64,000 nt of DNA from positions 124,001-188,000 of the forward strand of contig NZ_QFFY01000004.1 of assembly GCF_003131205.1 (NCBI RefSeq), read 5' to 3'. Every line of letters begins with the position of its first letter. Position 1 is the first letter of the stretch. This document shows positions 63,600-64,000 of this stretch, piece after piece. This DNA comes from Occallatibacter savannae (GTDB taxonomy: Bacteria > Acidobacteriota > Terriglobia > Terriglobales > Acidobacteriaceae). A model generated the notes under the pieces. That model did no database searches. It saw nothing but the letters and a program-made list of their open reading frames with translations, and was not told the DNA's origin. The translations under genes and the position numbers were made by a program.

Positions 63600-64000
63600 T
63601 CAGTGAAGTTTGAAATGGACCACGATTGACATCTTGATTGGGATGGGATCCTTGCCTTTTCTGGCTGGCTTGAACCTATATTTCTCCACGGCTTCCAGTG
63701 CCTTCTCGTTGAATTGCTCGTTGGTGCCCTGTTCGACTCTCAAAGCCTGCGGTTCTCCCTTGGCATCAACCACAAGGCGAACTAGACACAGACCTTCGAC
63801 ATTCCGCAGTTCGGGAGGCCACTCAGCCTCGGCTGTTGCGAGCGCAACAGGGGCTGTAACGTCTGATTTCACTTTCCCGAGTTGCTTCGCCAACTCCGGT
63901 GTCGCCGGAACTTGGCCCACAGAGGGCAAGAGGCCGGGTAGCGGTTCTTTCGGGGCAGGAAAAAGCTTTTGTATCGGCGCTGATTTGAGCCTGAGCCGAA
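63600..64000 (-). CDS. TonB energy-transducer C-terminal domain (gene runs off the window)
   Basis: Open on the minus strand from the window edge to a stop at 63600; a TTG at 63929 is only an internal codon, as the frame continues upstream with the Pro-rich LFPAPKEPLPGLLPSVGQVP typical of a TonB spacer. The C-terminal domain (LCLVRLVVDAKGEPQALRVE, FNEKALEAVEKYRFKPARK) matches TonB_C of the acidobacterial energy-transducer family. It should contact TonB boxes of outer-membrane receptors. The membrane anchor and any ExbB/ExbD genes are beyond the edge. Confidence 0.82.
   Translation of the reverse strand, partial: RLRLKSAPIQKLFPAPKEPLPGLLPSVGQVPATPELAKQLGKVKSDVTAPVALATAEAEWPPELRNVEGLCLVRLVVDAKGEPQALRVEQGTNEQFNEKALEAVEKYRFKPARKGKDPIPIKMSIVVHFKLH

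Overview
ORGANISM. This is about 64 kb of high-GC chromosomal DNA, most likely from an Acidobacteriota (Terriglobia-type) soil bacterium. The grounds are two large FtsX/MacB-type permeases of the acidobacterial duplicated orphan permease (ADOP) type, one with its PadR regulator; a 1.17-kDa-residue-scale (about 1,166 aa) Oar-like TonB-dependent receptor with an N-terminal carboxypeptidase-regulatory-like domain; Abhydrolase_10, DUF4397 and tannase-family secreted proteins; and Arg/Pro/Glu-rich extensions on housekeeping proteins. I see no phage, plasmid, IS element, CRISPR array, tRNA or rRNA. LAYOUT. 0-9.4 kb: edge of a cupin gene, a secreted Ig-like protein, an M24 peptidase plus an Abhydrolase_10 protein, a SIS sugar isomerase/MFS transporter pair, and an amino-acid permease. 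9.4-12.6 kb: padR-ADOP pair with a clear repeat operator overlapping the padR ribosome site. 12.6-21.1 kb: a signalling block with an RsbU-RsbW-RsbV-like partner-switching operon, an OmpR/CpxA-type two-component pair, a membrane SpoIIE phosphatase and a second STAS protein, with two small unknown proteins between them. 21-23 kb: glycosyltransferase, msrA and an ArsR repressor. 23-34.4 kb: what looks like a conserved housekeeping series (M50 protease - trpS - scpA - scpB - rluB, all minus strand), interrupted between scpA and scpB by a DUF4397 lipoprotein and two tandem PiT phosphate transporters. 34.4-37.8 kb: acyltransferase, asnS, yceI. 38-47.7 kb: secreted GH3 glycosidase, TonB-dependent receptor, second ADOP permease. 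47.8-52.5 kb: transmembrane pseudokinase/TonB fusion, tannase/feruloyl esterase, unknown secreted protein. 52.6-56.6 kb: dnaG and rpoD. 56.7-64 kb: Tat-exported GH1 beta-glucosidase, S9 peptidase, aldo/keto reductase, TM2/zinc-ribbon protein, multi-membrane-span protein and the edge of a TonB gene. HOW IT WORKS TOGETHER. The window mixes core information processing (dnaG, rpoD, asnS, trpS, scpAB, rluB) with a scavenging outfit: outer-membrane receptor, GH3, GH1, tannase, secreted peptidase and sugar, amino-acid and phosphate uptake. It also carries a dense stress-signalling block whose target sigma factor is not in the window. MOST UNUSUAL POINTS. (1) Intergenic arrays of a seven-base periodic repeat (NNNYCAG) occur at six places, mostly at gene ends, two of them beside diverged copies of a roughly 130-bp C-tract element. 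(2) A membrane-anchored kinase-like protein has lost the HRD and DFG residues and ends in a TonB-like domain. (3) A three-half-site PadR operator includes the Shine-Dalgarno sequence. (4) A housekeeping cluster is interrupted. (5) A cysteine-rich protein of unknown family is preceded by a cluster of GTAAC repeats.
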